A stretch of DNA of 64,000 bases. Origin: Penicillium oxalicum. Lineage: Eukaryota; Ascomycota; Eurotiomycetes; Eurotiales; Aspergillaceae. The notes below the pieces were generated by a model, which saw only the letters and a list, made by a program, of their open reading frames with translations, was not told the DNA's origin and ran no database searches. Below are positions 48,456 to 61,911 of the stretch, piece by piece. Each line of letters begins with the position of its first letter. Positions within the stretch are counted from its first letter, which is position 1. The position numbers and the translations under genes were made by a program. The stretch is taken from NCBI RefSeq assembly GCF_001723175.1, contig NC_064655.1:1922001-1986000 (forward strand). The letters run 5' to 3'.

Positions 48456-49222
48456 CTACTGCTTCAGCCAATTTCCCAATTCCCTGGCCAGTTCACGATG
48501 AGTGTGACTCGTCATATGTCCCGAGTTGAACCAAAAGTAAGTATCCAACGGAGTCGGACATCCGTAAGCCTGGAAATTCGTCTCAATATCTGGCTGATCA
48601 TACCCAGCACAGAAATCCGTCGTGTTGAGTATACCAAACCTGCGCGGCTCGTTCAACATCCCGCTCAAGAACGCATGCGCGTCAAATACATGCACCTCCA
48701 CATCCTTTTTCTGTCTTTGAAACTGCTCCGCTTTTTTCGCCAGCGCCTCATTGTACCATGCTACCTGAGTCGCATTTGGATGCGGGACTGCCGACTTTTG
48801 ATTTCCCGGCGTCCGGTCCAGTGGAGGCAGATTCATGAAGAGATAGGATCTGTATCCGAGATGGTATAAATCTTCCACCGAGTCGAACAGTGTGTGTATG
48901 AGGGTATCGTAGAAGGTGGGAAAGTCAACTGTGTACTTGGCGCTGTCGCTGATGTCGTTGATACCGATCCAGATGGCGATGAGGGATTTGGAGGCGGGGA
49001 GGAAAGTTTGGAGGACGGGGGCGGCGAAGGTTTTGAATTGGTGGATTTGATTGACGAGGGAGATGGTGAAGTTGTGATGAAGGGGTGTGCTATATGGGGG
49101 GGGAAGGTTGATTTGGAAGCGTTAGTTATTTTGTTGTTGTGTAGTGTGGGTGAATGCACGTTGTTCCGCGGGGGGATTGATAGGAGTATGAGTCCGGGAG
49201 GTTGAGATTATTGTCAGAGGGT

Positions 49223-49258
<36 letters not shown>

Positions 49259-49977
49259 CGGAGGTAGGGAGAGATATTTGAGCACGACGCACTATTCTGT
49301 TGAAATGTCTGCTCCTGCAAAGGCAAAATCCCATAGTTGCTTGTGACAAGTCCGCGGGGAGGTGAGGCCGGGTTTGAGGCCGCATTTTGTGAGATATTCA
49401 ACCCAGTTGGGTCCCCCTTCTGCCGTCGCGGTCTGGTTTTCAAGCCAATATCGGAATCAGTATGAGAGCTTTCATCCAACCGTGGATGACGGGGGGAGCC
49501 CACTCAATGGGGATTCCTTGATGGCTCACCTGGTTCTGGACAATCTCATTCGAGAGAAGAGTCTCCGGATCGTAGGAGAAATGCAGTTGGTCACCAATGA
49601 AGCTGAAGTTCTGGTGTCCGTGAGTGCCTTGGACGTATGTGTACGAATCTCCGAATGCGATGCTGTCAGAAAGAAGTAAGAGAAGTAGAACAGCTAGATT
49701 GGAGGTCTATTTAATTTTGGGTTTTTGGCCAGCATTGCATCCAATAGAGGAATTATAGGTGATGGATGGAAGAAAAGGATGGATGGATGCAATGTGATGA
49801 ATGTGGTACACATTTACAGAGTGGTCCTCGAGCCTTGACTTACAGTCCTTTTTTCTGTGGCCAGTCAAACTTATGACTTGGCTTGGAAGAGCTGGAGAAA
49901 GTCTGAGAGATGGATGCTGCGCTGATTGTGGCCGGAGCGAGACTCCAAATGGTGAGTAAACTTGGTATCCACCACAT
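48456..49977 (-). CDS. Secreted SGNH/GDSL esterase (CE16-like acetylesterase)
   Basis: Probable secreted carbohydrate acetylesterase. Minus-strand exons 49977-49844, 49662-49530, 49432-49293 and 49089-48456 give 346 residues with every junction in frame. Exon 1 encodes a signal peptide (MWWIPSLLTIWSLAPATISA), Ser-rich linker and FDWPQKKGL. Exon 2 starts IAFGDSYTYVQGTHGHQNFS, with nucleophile Ser near residue 51. Exon 3 carries EGGPNWVEYLTKCGLKPGL and LWDFAFAGADIS (block II Gly), exon 4 AIWIGINDIS (block III GxND Asn). The catalytic Asp/His pair is probably in YFWFNSGHMTSHTH near the C-terminus. The start is the only ATG: the frame extends to 50043 only via TTG. Family is clear; substrate (xylo- or manno-oligosaccharide acetyl groups) is inferred. 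Confidence 0.9.
49225..49256. repeat. (AG)16 microsatellite inside esterase intron 3
   Basis: A perfect 32-nt AG repeat. On the esterase coding strand it is a CT tract within intron 49090-49292. Confidence 0.95.
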
Positions 49978-52900
49978 TGTAAAAGTTGTTGCAGTGGTAA
50001 AGTACGCAGTGGAGGGAACGAGTCGTTTTTGGTAGGTATTCAATTCAGTCGTTGATGAAGCAGTTGGTCCAGTACTAATCTTTCCTGGACTGGAAGTTGC
50101 AATATCCTACCAAGCGGTACCTAGGTATTTTACAGCAATGATGGTGCTGGATGGATATTTATCTCACAAGCAAATAAATGCATCTTCCGTCCCCGCATTC
50201 ATCGATCGATCGTCAAGGTTCAGCCCCGCAATCGCACGGTTGCTGGCAGATCAGCTTCGGGGTAATATTATGTCGAGACGGAATATATTTTTCCACAAAG
50301 CTAATCCTGTGAATTGAACGAAAACGTCATCATCTCGGACAACTTGGAAATTTCTTCCATCGCCCGGCCACTGCAAAATGGGCATTGATCAATAGACCCA
50401 ACGCTACCGATAAGCTTAGAATTTGGATGATTTGTGGTTGAACGTGGGTCACGACAAAGTCAAGGTAACAATCTGGGGTGGTTTTTTTTGGGTCACCTCA
50501 ATAACTTGATGGGAATACGTTGCAGCCCAATCAATGATTGACATCTGAGGTTCAGGACATTTTCGCAGCACGTAGTTGACCCCATACGTCGCGTGCACCA
50601 TGCGTTTAACAGTGAGGCTTCTACAGATTTATCTATCCCGCTTGAACACAGACCTAGCTCATCTTAGCACGACCGTAGACACATAGACGAGATGATGGGT
50701 GTCGGCTGGTGCAGATAGGTTTGAGTTTATAGGTTCCTACGGAGCGAGCAAGCCTCAAGGGAGCTAAAAGCTGGATAGAGTGCTTTGCCTATTGGCAGCT
50801 TCGGTACAGATTCGAAGTCATATGGATAAATTTTTCCGATCAAGCCCTACTTGATAAAAGAGCATTTGGGAAAGCTTTTTTCATAGGGCGTTCTAGCGCG
50901 AGATTCGCTTGCAGTAGCTCATCCCGGGGTGCAACCCAGACAGTCTGGGTATGAACCTTGGCTACCTACTCGGTAGGGCAGTCATGCGACGCGAGATGGC
51001 ATCAAAATCGGGGGCAAGTATATTCAAAATCTGTCAGTTCCGAAATAGAACTATTGCTACCCGGATCAGGGACATTCCCCTATCGATTGGCGTGAAAGGT
51101 AGTATTGTATACACCAGACAGCCCTTTGGCTTGCCGTACACTGGGAGCATCCTATGCATGAATTGATATCAGCTCAGTAGAGCCTTCTCCAGGACTCTCA
51201 ACTGTAATACCCGCATCAGGAAGCAGGGCAAACGGAGTCTTCTTTCTTCTTTTCATAGAAAGTTGAGCTTTCTAACAAGTCTCCTCTTCTCCCCTGTAAA
51301 AGGATCCACGATCCACATCGGGACCAAGAACCTATACTCCCAATGACTAATTGGGTGTTCTCACTCTCTGGATCTTTCGCTATCCAACATGGATCCTGCA
51401 GTGAATGACAGCCAAGCCAAAAAAAAAGGGGGGGGGGATAAGCCACTGACTATTATAGCGCCAGATCGTAGACACAACACACACTCCTAGTCTCATGCAA
51501 AGATTTTCAGGTGCACGACCCAAAGAGTCTAGGGCCGAATGTTTATCTTCATTCAGGCTATGTACAGCGCCAGGGCTGGGTCTCGGAGATGTGGATCGAC
51601 ATTATTGTAGCGCGGTTTCACGATCATCACTTAGGTTCAGGGTCCGTTTACCCGGGCCAGAGACAGACGGGGGGAGTGAAGAAGCGCGCCCAGAACATGA
51701 AGGGACCCATATATCGGGATTGGGTAGGTACCAAACATACCGTTTTTCCTTGGATCACTAGATAGAAATGTAAGAAGAGGAGGGGGCGCTAAAAGGGCCG
51801 GTGGTAGATTGTGGTGGCTTATCTCTGCCCGGAGATTCAAAATACGAGATGTTTTTTTTTCTTGCCGCGCGCCGCATGACAGCCTCAAGGTACTACCCCA
51901 ATCGGTCCAATATATACTAGACTGTGTGAGCATTCCTAATATCTACCTTTTCGGGGAAAATTGAAGCCAAACAGTGGCGACGCGATTCATGGTTTCTCTT
52001 TTTTTTTTTCTCTCCGCTGGAGGGTAGTTATCTTCTTTGCAATTCCTGACTACCATTTTACAGAGTAGAATCAATGATAGACGATACGGGCCAGTAGTGA
52101 CTCGATCTGGAAGTCGACCGAAACCTCGTGCATTTTGCGGTTTTCAGCATGGATCATCAGTGAATGTTATCTGACATTCTTCCTTGACCAAGGCGGATGC
52201 GCAATTATCTGTTCAATGGGGGGACAGCTTGGCGTGGATGATTTGCCCTTTTTGTGATGGCGAGAATCGGAATCTGGTTCGCGCCCTCGTACAGTAGCAT
52301 TTCACCATCCAAAATGAGAACGCTTGGCAACGTTTGTGTCAAGATGATCGCACTGATCCTCCTTCTCTCTCCCCTCCTCGCACTCTGCACCAAAAAAATA
52401 TCAAAGCAAAGACGTGCAAGGCTTCGGGAAAAAATACCGAAAAAAAAAAACAGATATTATCGAGCCAGTGCACGAGTCTCTATTCTCTTCGTACATATGC
52501 GAAAAAAAAATGGAGAGAGAAACACTGCCAAAAAAAAGAAAGGGAGAGAGAAAAAAAAGGTACCAATCTAGGGATACGCTGCCGATTCCCGAGATGATAC
52601 AGTACATTATTCTCTTGTTATGCTCTGCTTCCACTTGGTTTCCAGCCCCGACTGGTGAATGGGCTCCAGACGATCTTCTTGTACTTTTGTTTTTTTTTTT
52701 TCACTTTTGAGAGGACACCCCCCCCCCGGTGGACTGAGCTAGGTACCTTGCGAAGTGCATGTGCCTGCCATCCTTTCTGTCACGTAGAGATATGATTGGT
52801 GTCTGAAATAATTATCTGTACTTTTGGCCCTTTGACAAAGATTGACTGAATAATCCACCCCGACACACATACCCTGACACTCAGAAGGAGGGGAAGGGTT

Positions 52901-53002
52901 AATTTCCACCGAAGTATTTCCGGCGGAGAGATCAAGTCATTCAGCGGAGATACCCGGGGACAGTTGTTCTCTGCGCCGATGACGAGAATTGGGTTACCTT
53001 GG
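49978..53002. other. Gene-empty right flank, part 1
   Basis: The first part is the esterase promoter (minus). No recognisable gene follows. Low-complexity purine stretches at 52,430-52,560 give spurious Lys-rich frames, and there are several T and A runs. Confidence 0.5.
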
Positions 53003-53038
53003 ACATGGACATTGACATGAATATGAACATGAACATAG
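53003..53038. repeat. Imperfect hexamer repeat ACATGA x6
   Basis: Six consecutive 6-nt units: ACATGG, ACATTG, ACATGA, ATATGA, ACATGA, ACATAG. On the minus strand this reads as alternating Val/His-type codons in a short frame (52780-53046) that I do not consider a gene. Confidence 0.8.
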
Positions 53039-55210
53039 GCATCCATGGGTATGTGTAATCCACTTGGTCAGACAGTCTTGAACCAGGTTGGGTCACGATG
53101 ATTTCCGAGATGAAGCCATGGCGCGCTTGTTCCCCACTCGGGTAAGTAACGGCAAGAAAAACAAAAGCGAAGAGTCAGCGTATCCACAATCTGACGGTCG
53201 GCATGATTCACGCGCCCACTTTGAGGTCCGCTGGGACAGCCGGCGGAGCCCCGCCCGAGGATTGCCACTCGTCGAGACGCTAGTGCTCCTTCCAGTCCTC
53301 TTTGGTCATGTCCAGATGAACATTTGTATAGGAGACGGTCGACGTGCGCAACCTGTACTACCATACTACAGTACTATCCCGGTGTTTACGAGTGTTCTAA
53401 TTCTACCTCTTCTTCTCCTTCTCACTGACTTTTGGCTTGGTAAAACAGTTCTGAGGAATGGCATGTACTCGAGACGCAGCCATGATACTCGTGGAACTCG
53501 GTGATAGTCATCACTTTTCAAACCACACGTCCCCGTTGATAACGGTACTACCGATCTCACCAGAGCGAGGGGGGCGACCACCGACTGGCGACTGTACAGT
53601 CGAGACTCGGCACTACCGGAGAAGACTTTGTTTCTTTTTTGTTTTTGTTTTTCCCTTTGCTATTTCTTTTCCCCATCGAGTCTGGGACGCGACGTCAATC
53701 AGCATCTGTAGCGCCTACCAAGACCTGCACGTGCCTGCACCGGACGCTGCACATAATAACTGGGGCCCCAAGCATGATGCACGAGGGCAGGACTCTTGAG
53801 ATCTTGGACTAATTCGGTCGATATCAATCAAAAAAAAAAAGCCACCATAGACACTATGAACAAGAATATTTTTCTTCCTTCTCCCGGTTCCAGACCGACT
53901 GACAAATGTCTCTCAAACACGGTGAATCCAGACTCTGGATTCACCTCACTGCGTGAGGACTTGCCCCCCTCCCCCGGAGATCCCGAAATCGTTTCATTCT
54001 TACCGTCACCTCGACGGGGTTCTGGAACCTGCAGCCAAGAAAGGAAGAAAGGAGGAGAGAGGGGAGGAAACGAGGGGGCCGCAATTCAGCTGGAGACATC
54101 TCGCAATCTGGAAATCTCCGCGGTCGCGTTGAACTCAGCCAACAAGTCGATAGCGATGGCCAACGATCCGAACCGAGGCATGTCTGTCACTCCTCGAGGC
54201 TTCTCTTCAGGGGGATATACCACGTTTGCCACAGAGCGGACGGCAGGCAGTCCTTTTCCCAGGGTGGTTTCAGCCATGAGGTTTATTGAGGCGATGCTGG
54301 TGCTGCTGACAATCGGAGACCTTTGATGGTGCGATCGGCGCGCACAGTATGTGTAATTGTTGGACTAATTGCATCGTCCATCTGCCCTCAGCCGATTGGA
54401 AACAACAAACACGAGAGGGATTGAGCATTAAAGCCTTCTCCCTTTTGAATTAATGATTCAATGATACCTCTATAGGCCAAGTCTGTCTCGGAATTGCAGC
54501 CCTTGACAAAAAAGGACGTAGTACGAGCAGGTACACACGTTGGACCCATGAATGGCGATTCTTACCCGTTTTTTCTTTTTCCCTTTTCTGGGGGAGGCTT
54601 TTCATTCCCTGTTTTTTCTTTTTGTTGTCGATTTCGCTTCGGTTCAGCTAAACGATTGGCTCAGATCATGTCATCCGTTCGATCGAAGCTCTTTCTCTCC
54701 CCTCCCCAATTCATTCCCGGCGGACGAGGCGTCAGGAAACAGAGGCGATCGTCCTTTGGTCAAAGGGGGAACAAGCATCTCATCGTCGATGTCGCGCGCC
54801 GAGAGCCAACATTGGGTCTTTACTCAATATAGCCTAACTCTACGCTCTTATCCTCTTTCCTGTTCGGTCGGGAATCAACCGTCTTGGAAGTCTTGGTGTC
54901 AACGTGATCTTGATTGGAGGTTCGTCCAGCGCCTAGGAGCTGGAAAACCATCACCTGAAAAGTCCGCAGTGTGGTGTCCAACATCGGGGGGGGGGGATCA
55001 GGGGAGGAACAATAGGCACCACATCGAGGCTCTGAAATCTCCCGTTGGACTAGAAGGGATGAGGTTTAGTCGTCGCAATGTTTGAGCTTATTCAAAGACA
55101 AGCTAACACGATCTGCCGAACTATGAGGCGGAGATGACTTACTGAGTCTGGCGTAGCAGGTAGGCGTAGTATTCCCCTTAGCTCGTAAGCTTTTTTTGTT
55201 GTTTTGGGAA
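53039..55210. other. Gene-empty right flank, part 2
   Basis: Open frames up to about 177 codons (53796-54326 and 54552-55085, plus) have no domain pattern; the first begins only at a TTG and the second depends on poly-T. No mobile element or RNA gene recognised. Confidence 0.5.
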
Positions 55211-55229
55211 GGGGGGGGGGGGGGGGGGG
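55211..55229. repeat. Poly-G run (19 G)
   Basis: Nineteen consecutive G, the longest G run in the window, in gene-empty DNA. Confidence 0.95.
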
Positions 55230-57150
55230 AGAGGCCGCACTGGCCATGGGGGCAAACGGGTCTCCCCCAAAGCCGCTAAAGGCCCGACAATCTTTCCCAC
55301 TCACGCCCACGCCCCCGTTCAGGGTTTCATGAAGGGTAAAAAAACAATCGAGATTGCAGGTGTCTGGTGGTTGCTGCTGCTGCTTCGGCCGAAATGACAA
55401 ACACGGGTAGGAGATGAAAGCAGACTAGCAGGACCGGTATATCCTGATCCTCACGAGAGCACGGGTCACCTCTTGAACATGCTCCGTCCGGTAGACCAGG
55501 GGGGACAACGCGATAATAACCGATCTGACTGATACAGTCGAGGGCTTCATGGAAGAGAGTAGAGAGGGCGCCTTCAGTGAGACTGGCACTGGAACGGCTG
55601 TCCATCCATACAACTGGCTCTAAACCCCATTCTGTGTAGCGGTGGCCCCCAGTGGAAATTGTGGACCTGTGCTTGGGATTGGGACGCGAACCTTGAGCAT
55701 CCCCCATCCACTCTTATGATTAGCTTAGTCTCAACTGCCATCATATAGTATACGCAAAGTGGGCAAAACCGATCAGTGGCGGTGCGCGGCCATTTTCAGC
55801 GGCAAGAGTGCCGAGTTGAGAGCCTTGGGAGATGGAAGTATTCTTCTTTGACCTCTACTTTTTTTTCTTGTATCATTTTGACGGACTGCGAGGGCGAGGA
55901 AGAATCATCGGTCAAGACGTCCTGTGTAGAGCGAACCACCACATTTACATGACCGTACCCGATGATGGAAAATACGACTATAATACCGGTCGAACCCTGA
56001 AAACGCGCTCGCGTCTTTTTCCTTTTTTGCCTGCCCTGGGCTGGGGGATCGTCACTAGCAAAAGCTAGAGGATATCAGATCTGGACTGACTAATATAGTA
56101 GTCTGTGATCAGGTACCTCGGGTGGTAGGGTATTGTCCACGCCCGTCTACAAGGTATACTCGTCCTGCAGGACCGAGTTCATCGTGTCTGTCTTGTTCTT
56201 TGCTTATCCCCTACGCAGCTCGGCAGTTGGGTCAATGACCATCCGCCGCATACTGTCCTGTTATGCACACGGACTGTTCAGGTAATAGCAATACTAGGTT
56301 CTTGCCTCGGTAGTACCTTCATACCCTTAATGGTTTTTTCTTTTGCGGTCACCATCCTCCCCTCTCCCAAATCGATCAGGAAAAGAAATATTGAATCTCC
56401 ATCGAGGAGGAGGGGGGGCAAGAAAGACAAAGATAAAAAAAAGATAAATCATACTGTACATTCACGGGAATACACCTCGCAAGTCCCACTCGATTCAACT
56501 GGTCCACCGGAACAGAGGCAGAAAGGCAAAGGCGGGACACGGTGATCATCTCAATATGACTTTTTCTCCGGAATACATCCGTGCCTCGACCAGTCCATAT
56601 GGTGAGGGGGACACGTGCCTGCCGCATTCCCGTTGCGAAAAATGCATGAGGCAAGATTTTCCTCTCATTGATTTTTTTCCCTTTAATTCTTGAATTTTGA
56701 ATTCTGGTTGTGGCCGTTTCTCTTGGGAATTGACTTTTTTTTCTTCTGGTATTCTTCCCCATACGGCACGAGTGCCAGCCTCTTTTCCTGTCGAAGTTGA
56801 AAGGATGGGGGGGAAGAAGAAGAACCTTGGGGGAGAAGAGGGAAGAGAAGATGGATGGGTACATGTGCATGTGCTCGTCAGAACAATAAGCTACAGCCGC
56901 GCAAAGCGCCTGGGATGGAGAGCTGGGAGCTACTGTTTGTCATTTGAAATTGCCCACATGTATGCCATGTGGCCGTTGTCCATTATGAGAGGACTCTGTG
57001 TGGTTTTGAATATATGATCGATTAAGCTCGACTTGCCGTTTTGAACCCCCCCCCAAAGAATCACCCTAGTAGATAAGATCGCCCAGAGTGTCAAAGGCTG
57101 TGTAGCTAGCTAGTTAGCTGGCGAGGTTGTACTAAGGTAGGAGCCTCTTC
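55230..57150. other. Gene-empty right flank, part 3
   Basis: No gene supported on either strand. Short frames with biased composition only. Confidence 0.5.
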
Positions 57151-57168
57151 TTTTTTTTTTTTTTTTTT
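57151..57168. repeat. Poly-T run (18 T)
   Basis: Eighteen consecutive T, followed directly by CTAG. Confidence 0.95.
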
Positions 57169-60100
57169 CTAGATTTTCCATCTCCTCACTCAAGGACACA
57201 TACACACTATCTGTTCTTCCTGGGACTTCACGAGCGGGAAAACCCCCCTCCTCTCTCGCTCTGCCTTCCCAAGAAGGCCCAAATACAGAGAGGGGGCGGA
57301 AGAGACTACTCACCACATTATAGCACCTGGAGCAATACCCAGACCGTGGACGAATTTATCCTGGTTTTCCCATCCATGCCAAGCATCACGTTGGACGTCT
57401 GCCACTCGGCTGATTCGATCGCAATAACCGGCGCGGGCTCACAGGGGGCAGAAGGGGGAAAGGAAAGTGGAACCTTGGGACGTGGCGTGATTGCAGGCAC
57501 TAGTAAGCCAGTGGAGCTGGGATACCTTCACTGGGATGTCGTGGACAGATTGGAGGTGACTGTTGGTACGGTACTGTTGCCGTTGTCCACTGACTTCCGG
57601 CACATCGACCAAAGTATTATGACAGTTGCGGTTTCTTTCAGAGACACCTCTACGATTTGAGAATTGCATACTCCGAGGAATCTCATGGAAAGAGGGACAT
57701 ACTCTCCTCAAAGGGGGCATGTTGGCAGGTCTCGTCTCACGTACGGGGATAGCAGCCGCACAACGGGCGGGTAGAGATCGATGACTCTAGAGTGGGGCAA
57801 TCCAGCTGAACATTGGCAATCTTTCTCTCGGAGGATGGTCAATTCTTCAGGCACTGAACATCTGTGAGCATGAGTCGACCCGGTGATTGTTTCTGGTGTG
57901 GATGGAAAGCCCAATCACGGGATTTGACACCGGAAGAAGAGGAGAGGGGGCTGGTGTGCCATCTTCTATCCTGACGAGTCAATTATGTCAATCAGATCAG
58001 ATCACTCGACAGTCGAGTCGTGTGTTTGTATCTCTTCATTGACACCATGAGATCACGTTGAATCACGCTTCTGGCGCGGTGAGGCGCAAATGTCTCACAT
58101 CGCACTGATGGCCATACGCTGGGATGGATGGGTCTTCGGCCGGGACACCCAAGGGCGAGGCGAAGCTTGGCCGTTGGAAATTCAAGGTTGGGAGATTTGT
58201 CATGTACCGTACGCTAGGTTGAGATCGGACGAGAGAAAAAGAGGAAATCATCAAATCAAAATCAAAAAAAAAAAATTCAGAAATTCACGGTACCGCGGGA
58301 TGTGGAGGCACACCGAATTCTCATTAGCGCTCCTCGCGTTACACCCGAACCTCACCCCCCTTCTCGTGGTTGAAACACCCGATCCACAGTTCACTCCCAC
58401 CTCCCGGTCAATAATCGTGTAGGGAGACTCAGTGAGAAGGTTCTCTTGGTCAAAGTCTCATCCCGGACAAATGAAAACATTTGCAATCAATTCAGTCTTA
58501 TCCTTACAGTACGGGATGTACAATGAGATTCAAACCAAGCGAGATTTTGATCGCGAGGAGGGGGGAAGAATAGAAGAATAGAACAAAAGCAAAAAAAGGA
58601 AACAAACTTCAGGAACCGAAACTTGGCACGGAGATCGGAGTTTGTGCTGTTGCACATGCGAGAGAAACTCACCTTGGCCAAGGTTGACTGGTACACCACC
58701 GAAGAGAAGCCCCTCCCCCTCTTCAAACCCAAACTCTGCAGAGCCATACCTGGTGTCGCTCAACCCTGGCCCTTCAAACTACGCCGTCTAGTCTTTCCTT
58801 GTATCTGTCAGACATGAGGCTCAAATTTTAGTGGCAGCCTCGATATTCATAGTGTCGTGTGTATAGAACTATAATGCGAGCCCCGGGGGTTAGTCTCGAT
58901 GTAGGTGCACGGATTCCATACTGCCTTGCCGCGAGCGCTAGTTCAAAGACAAATTTGGTGGAATCCAGCAGGCCCTGCGACCTGCAAAGTACAGAACTCT
59001 CCAGATCACAGTCAATTTCCCTCCTTAGAAAAAAGCCTCATTCCACGTGCACCCCGGAGGTCCGCCAGAACCCCCGTGACGAGTGACGAGCCACGTCTCG
59101 TGTCCGACGGTTGCGCGAACGATTTTGATTCTCTAAGGTGATCCAGATTCAAGTCCATCAGCTATCAAGATTTCCAAAGACATCGTGTGAGATGCGGCAA
59201 AAAAAAAACCAAACAAAAGAAATGAAAGGAAAAGAGAGAGGGGGAAACAAGACACAAAAATTATGTACTGTATACAGTCCGATTCTGGTTGGCTCAATTC
59301 ATGTCCTCACCAGCAGACGCGATGAGTTGTTGACCAATGTCGAGCATGCCGGGGAAATGAGATGTAAACCTTTTCTTTGGTCTTTTGTAACGACGATAAG
59401 CGTCTCGTGGGTCATGGACCTGAACAACGATGGAATCTACTCGTTTGAGAAATCAGAAATCCGCCAATTGCGATCGATAGCATGGCCACGGTAGAAGTCT
59501 CCCGATCGAGGACGGACGGGAGTCCAGAGCAAGTCCAGTCAACCCGAAGGGGGAAATGGGATACCTCACGGTCGGTCTCCCGGTTAAAACACTAGAGTGG
59601 AGCAATGTCGAATCTGTCGTTCTCGTGCCAGCAACCACCGGGTCTGACACCCGTTCCTGGCGGAACTCTCTGAATGTAGGAAATAGGGGATCCGGGGGGT
59701 GGGGGAGAAGAGGAAGAGAGAGGGTCAACACCGAAAGCTTCTTGGCGAAGGTCTCCTTTCGTGAGCGAGGGAAATTACGAGATGCTTCGTGGGGATCCCT
59801 CTGTTATCTCTACGCGTGCGTCCGCGGAGACGTCGAGAGGTTAGATCGGTACCGGAAAAATCGCAGGCGAACTTCAATCACGCCCGTCTCGTCGAGGAGA
59901 CGATGGCGATCCATGGCGTCGAGAATCGCGCTCGAACCTCGACGGCTCTGATAAAGTCCGGGTCAGAGTATCCATTCCCGTGGTGCTTCGCTGTGAAATG
60001 ACGCGGGCGGCGGGCGAACTAGCCTCCGATCACAGTGGGGCTTTGCACGGTGATGCTGTTGTGCTGGCGGTGATAGTTCAGCCCCACATGGATGCCATCA

Positions 60101-61140
60101 ACGTATTTTCTGGGCAGTCCTGAGGACAAGAGTGAAGAGGCGCGTGTAGACAGTACCGTTTGGTACGTTTTAGAGGATAGTCCTCCAGTCCAGCTGCGTG
60201 CAATTCCCGCGTCTCGTCCACCCGGGGGCCAGCCCCGGGGTGATCTTCGATTACGCGACAGCCGACCATCGTGAGCTTCTCCATATCCTGATGGTGTTGA
60301 CGGCTCCGCTCCTCTCAAGTCGGATGTTCCGTCGTGACGACCCATTGAACGAGGCTCGGGACGTTGACGGGGAGAATCTGCCTACTCCGGTTGAGCCAAC
60401 CTGCATCGCGTGTTCGACGCGATGGGAGCCATCTTCAGTGGTCAGGTCCACGTCAACGTTCAGCATCACGTAGTATGACATAAACCTTAGCCCATACAAG
60501 AGACTCAGAAGCCTCTGGTGATGTGGAAGGCGTAGCAGCTCTTGGAAAATGTAAGAGGCAGTCAGGCACCACGACCAAGTCTGTCTTTAGTCCATAGAGA
60601 CACACTCTCGAGTCTCGACACCACTTTTGTATCATCGTCGGATCCTTTCCATTGCCGATACTTGGGCTGAAGTCTGTGACAGCATCAGATTGAACGTGAA
60701 TTCGGTAGGTCCACTCAGGTACAGGAGTCCAGGAAGTCCCTCTCGAACTGGAGAGGCGGATGAGGTCGCTGTACATCTCCCGCTATGGAGAACCCCGTCA
60801 CATGTCATGTACTGATACAGTATGTACTTTTGACCTCTCTCCATCACCGGACCCGCGTTGTTTATCCTCCTATGAGAGGCGTGCGGATGTCTCTGGCCAT
60901 TTCCCTCTTGCAAAAAAAAATCGAACCAACACCTCGGTCAGAGCCAACCAATATGGGGGGGTTGGCCATCGTCACTGTTCACGGCGTGACAAAGTGCACC
61001 GAAAAGCCTGATTCCAACCAGACAGATTCTTCAACTTTTGACACAATCTTGACGGACTCTGACGTTTACCCACCTCGTCTGCTGCCTGGGGGCATTCACA
61101 CGTGACTCAACACGCCTATCACCATCTCGAGGCACGGACA
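57169..61140. other. Gene-empty right flank, part 4
   Basis: Frames up to about 131 codons (59556-59951, plus) show no family signature and conflict between strands. Nothing was identified beyond homopolymers near 58265 (A) and 59200 (A). Confidence 0.5.
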
Positions 61141-61911
61141 TGAAAATCATCTACCGACGGCCGTGGATCAGTTCCTTGTCCACTCTTGTTTTTTTTTTCC
61201 TGATTATTTCTGTTTTTCCACCAGACGAGGGGGGGGAAGTGTGATCATCTACTCTCCAGGCCCTCATACCCGGAACAGAAGGTACCGGCTGCACCCGCCC
61301 TGGTTCTCACGATTGCTCCAGCAGACTTTACCGCTAAGCCCAAAAAGACCCAAGATCCAGGCAGCGGTGGAGGTGACTCCACCGCCGTGCCCGCTGATTG
61401 AATTTCCTCCCCTCTGCTGCGGTAGGCCTGGTCCTTCGACCTTTTCCCATTTGGCCCTGGTCTTCCCGAGATTCCCATCCATTCGTGATGGCGACCGTCC
61501 CCTTCGCTCCTCCCCGCTTGCACTAGTGTCTCTTCCGGTGTAGCTCGGGGGCTATCTCGGTGTCCACTGCTGGATTCCACCCTATCCACTCTGTCCACCA
61601 TCCCGCGGGCCCCAAATTCAATTCACTCCCGGATCGTCGTTGGTTCGATATCTCCGCCGGGATCAGGTGCGTCGGAGCTAGTCCTGATTAGGACTCGCTT
61701 CCACCGCGTCCCATCCTGTCTCTCCACCACCATCACCACCTCACCTTCGTTCCTCGCGCTCTCTTCTCCATCCTCCTCTGCTCCCCATCGACGCTTATTG
61801 GTTCTGGCCCTCTCCAGGACTCTCCTCTTCCATTGATCCACCGGCACTCGCTGCTAGTTTGCTCCATCCCAGTCTCTCATTTCTTTCTGTCCTCTCCTCC
61901 TCCCAAATAAC
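61141..61911 (+). promoter_or_regulatory. ATG-poor, pyrimidine-rich stretch
   Basis: In about 770 nt the plus strand has a single ATG (61488), which opens a 12-codon frame (MATVPFAPPRLH, stop). Composition and ATG scarcity resemble the two presumptive leaders at 13.5 and 17.9 kb. It may be the transcribed leader of a gene to the right, with coding sequence beyond the window or after untranslated introns. Speculative. Confidence 0.3.

Noticed and set aside
53796..54326. 176-codon open frame
   Set aside because: Starts at TTG, no recognisable domain, and composition follows low-complexity DNA.
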